From positions 1 through 64,000 of the forward strand of contig CAZYOF010000009.1 of assembly GCA_964648485.1 (NCBI GenBank): a stretch of 64,000 bases of DNA, read 5' to 3'. Position 1 is the stretch's first letter; every line of letters starts with the position of its first letter. The notes under the pieces are model-generated. The model searched no databases and was not told the DNA's origin. It worked only from the letters and a program-made list of their open reading frames with translations. Source of the stretch: DAIOEK01 sp964648485 (lineage in GTDB: Bacteria > Chloroflexota > Anaerolineae > Anaerolineales > Anaerolineaceae). Made by a program: the position numbers and the translations under genes. This document shows, piece after piece, positions 62,616 through 64,000 of the stretch.

Positions 62616-64000
62616 CTATTTAATCGTTACCGGGCAAACAAACACAGGTTCTTTCACAGCGGTTTTTTGAGCTCCGGTGATTTCGAAGCTACCAGACAGG
62701 CGGATATCTTCAGAGGAACTTCCCACCATCACCTGGATATCACCCGCTTCCAGGACCAGATTCAGGTCAATATCATAGAACGCCAGTTGATCTACCGGTA
62801 GATGGAAGGTGACTGCTTTGGTTTCCCCTGGATTGATATTCACCCTGCGATAACCTTTCAATTCCTTGATCGGGCGCGGTATCGAAGCGTACTCATCAAA
62901 CACGTACAACTGCACCACCTCATCCCCCGCAACAAGGCCAGTGTTTTTGACTTTGAGGGATACATCCACGGTGTCACCAGCAGCCACTTTGGCTTTGCTG
63001 ATGCTGAGGTCGGAATATTCAAACGAGGTATAGCTCAACCCATGACCGAACGGGTAGAGCGGAGTGGTCTTCTCGGCAACGTAATCACCATACCAGTGCG
63101 ATCTTGTGCCCGCTGGTTTGGTATTGTAAAAAATGGGAAGCTGTCCGGCTGAACGCGGGAAGGTCATGGTGAGCCTGCCAGCGGGGTTTTCATCACCAAA
63201 GAGCACATCCGCAATTGCCGCGCCGCCTTCTTCGCCGGGCAGCCACGCTTCGAGGATGGCATTGGCTTCATCTGCCAGATCGGTGAGAACATAAGGGCGC
63301 CCGGTCACCAGGACCACGACCACCGGTTTCCCGGTCGCTTTAACCGCCCGGAAGAGATGCTCCTGTACACCGGGCAGGCGGAGGTCGGCGCTGTCGCGTG
63401 TCTCGCCTACCGAGCATTCGGGGGTCAACCCCGAGCGGTCTCCGAGCACCAGAACTACGGCATCCGCCTGATTGGCTTTGGTTACTGCTTCCTGAATGGC
63501 AGATGTATCCGCTTCGAGGATTTCACAACCTTTCGCATACAACACCTGCGTGTCAGGCGATACCGCATCGTTCACGCCATCCAGTACATTGGTTACTTTA
63601 ATATCATGTTTACAGAAATGCTCCTTATCCATATTAATGAAGCAGGAGTTTTCCATCTGTTTATATTCCATCATGTAAGACATGGCGGCGTACGAGTAAT
63701 CACCCAGCTGGTTTCTGCCCGCCGCGGCGTTCGGTCCGATCACCGCGAGTGAGCGGATGGTCTTTTTCAGGGGCAAAATGCCGTCATTCTTCAACAAGAC
63801 CATGCTCTTTTGGGCGATCTCGCGGGCGAGTGCACGGTTTTGGGGAGTTTCAAACATTTCCAGCACACGGGCTTCATCCGCATAGGGGTTCTCAAATAAT
63901 CCCAGCTCAAATTTCGCGGTGAGATGCCGTGATACCGCCTGGTCAATTGCATCCAAGGTGACCGTGCCGTTTTTCAGCGCTTCTTTGAGGGCATCCCCAT
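62616..64000 (-). CDS. GH3 family glycosidase, C-terminal part (truncated by window edge)
   Basis: Partial gene running off the window end; the visible 461 residues lack the true N-terminus and the catalytic Asp domain. Features include AIDQAVSRHLTAKFELGLF, KSMVLLKNDGILPLKK (start of the second domain), VVLVLGDRSGLTPECSVGETRDSADLRLPG, PGEEGGAAIADVLFGDENPAGRLTMTFPRSAGQLPIFYN and a C-terminal Fn3-like domain. Family members are beta-glucosidases and beta-xylosidases. With xylB and AXE1 nearby, xylobiose or xylo-oligosaccharide hydrolysis is likely (inference). No signal peptide information available. Confidence 0.9.
   Translation of the reverse strand, partial: GDALKEALKNGTVTLDAIDQAVSRHLTAKFELGLFENPYADEARVLEMFETPQNRALAREIAQKSMVLLKNDGILPLKKTIRSLAVIGPNAAAGRNQLGDYSYAAMSYMMEYKQMENSCFINMDKEHFCKHDIKVTNVLDGVNDAVSPDTQVLYAKGCEILEADTSAIQEAVTKANQADAVVLVLGDRSGLTPECSVGETRDSADLRLPGVQEHLFRAVKATGKPVVVVLVTGRPYVLTDLADEANAILEAWLPGEEGGAAIADVLFGDENPAGRLTMTFPRSAGQLPIFYNTKPAGTRSHWYGDYVAEKTTPLYPFGHGLSYTSFEYSDLSISKAKVAAGDTVDVSLKVKNTGLVAGDEVVQLYVFDEYASIPRPIKELKGYRRVNINPGETKAVTFHLPVDQLAFYDIDLNLVLEAGDIQVMVGSSSEDIRLSGSFEITGAQKTAVKEPVFVCPVTIK

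Noticed and set aside
1..64000. CRISPR arrays, tRNA or rRNA genes, integrases or transposases
   Set aside because: No regularly spaced repeats, cloverleaf candidates or recognisable recombinase motifs were seen on either strand.

Overview
The window is about 64 kb of a bacterial chromosome with moderate GC content, most probably from an Anaerolineae-type member of the Chloroflexota. This placement is an inference from style. It rests on many lipoproteins with Thr/Pro-rich linkers, GG(A)GG Shine-Dalgarno sites, a fused two-ATPase ECF transporter with a SAM hydroxide adenosyltransferase, and DUF362, HD-GYP and PD40 proteins. There is no rRNA, tRNA, CRISPR array, prophage or intact transposon. 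Most genes lie on the minus strand.

Region by region. 0-7.5 kb: a CPBP-like membrane protein, a degenerate P-loop kinase-like protein, an F420-type nitroreductase-fold protein, two tandem SLC13 permeases with TrkA_C domains, and an operon of a duplicated DTG aspartic-protease protein, a small membrane protein and a ClbS/DfsB-like bundle. 7.5-20.7 kb: a secreted SGNH-like/lipoprotein pair, a DUF1801 plus helix-hairpin-helix pair, an MBL hydrolase, an ICMT-like methyltransferase, a saccharopine-dehydrogenase-like enzyme, a metal-receptor-like binding protein without signal peptide, a YhiN flavoprotein, an LCM-like methyltransferase, and a membrane-protein/winged-helix operon with a palindrome inside its promoter. 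20.8-35.6 kb: envelope and accessory proteins, including a ZU5-like lipoprotein, a CPBP protease, a PGN_0703-like PD-(D/E)XK nuclease, a secreted protein with zinc-ribbon partners, and a 1037-residue lipoprotein that appears to start at ATT. 36-41 kb: a PerR-like regulator with peroxiredoxin behind a PerR-box-like site, and a NitT/TauT-like ABC transporter with a fused permease. 41-53 kb: a PD40 lipoprotein, DUF362 protein, frameshifted SurE, sulfotransferase, MgtC, a GAF/HD-GYP protein, a PII-like protein coupled to a Na/Ca exchanger, AMP nucleosidase, an aldo/keto reductase and a diguanylate cyclase. 53-57.5 kb: an ECF operon (S, then a hairpin terminator, then AA', T and the SAM-hydroxide enzyme). 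57.5-64 kb: an acetyl-ester and xylose locus (AXE1 esterase, xylulokinase, GH3 glycosidase) that carries a lipoprotein nucleoside hydrolase between two copies of the xylulokinase 3' end.

A recurring theme is gene debris. Two fragments of the nuclease gene each carry the same short palindromic repeat. A lipoprotein tail, a DinB-like gene and a xylulokinase tail also survive as remnants. No single defence island or complete novel system is evident. The strongest leads are the nuclease debris with its palindrome, the ATT-initiated lipoprotein, the duplicated DTG protein, the PII-like/exchanger pair and the ECF operon with an internal terminator.
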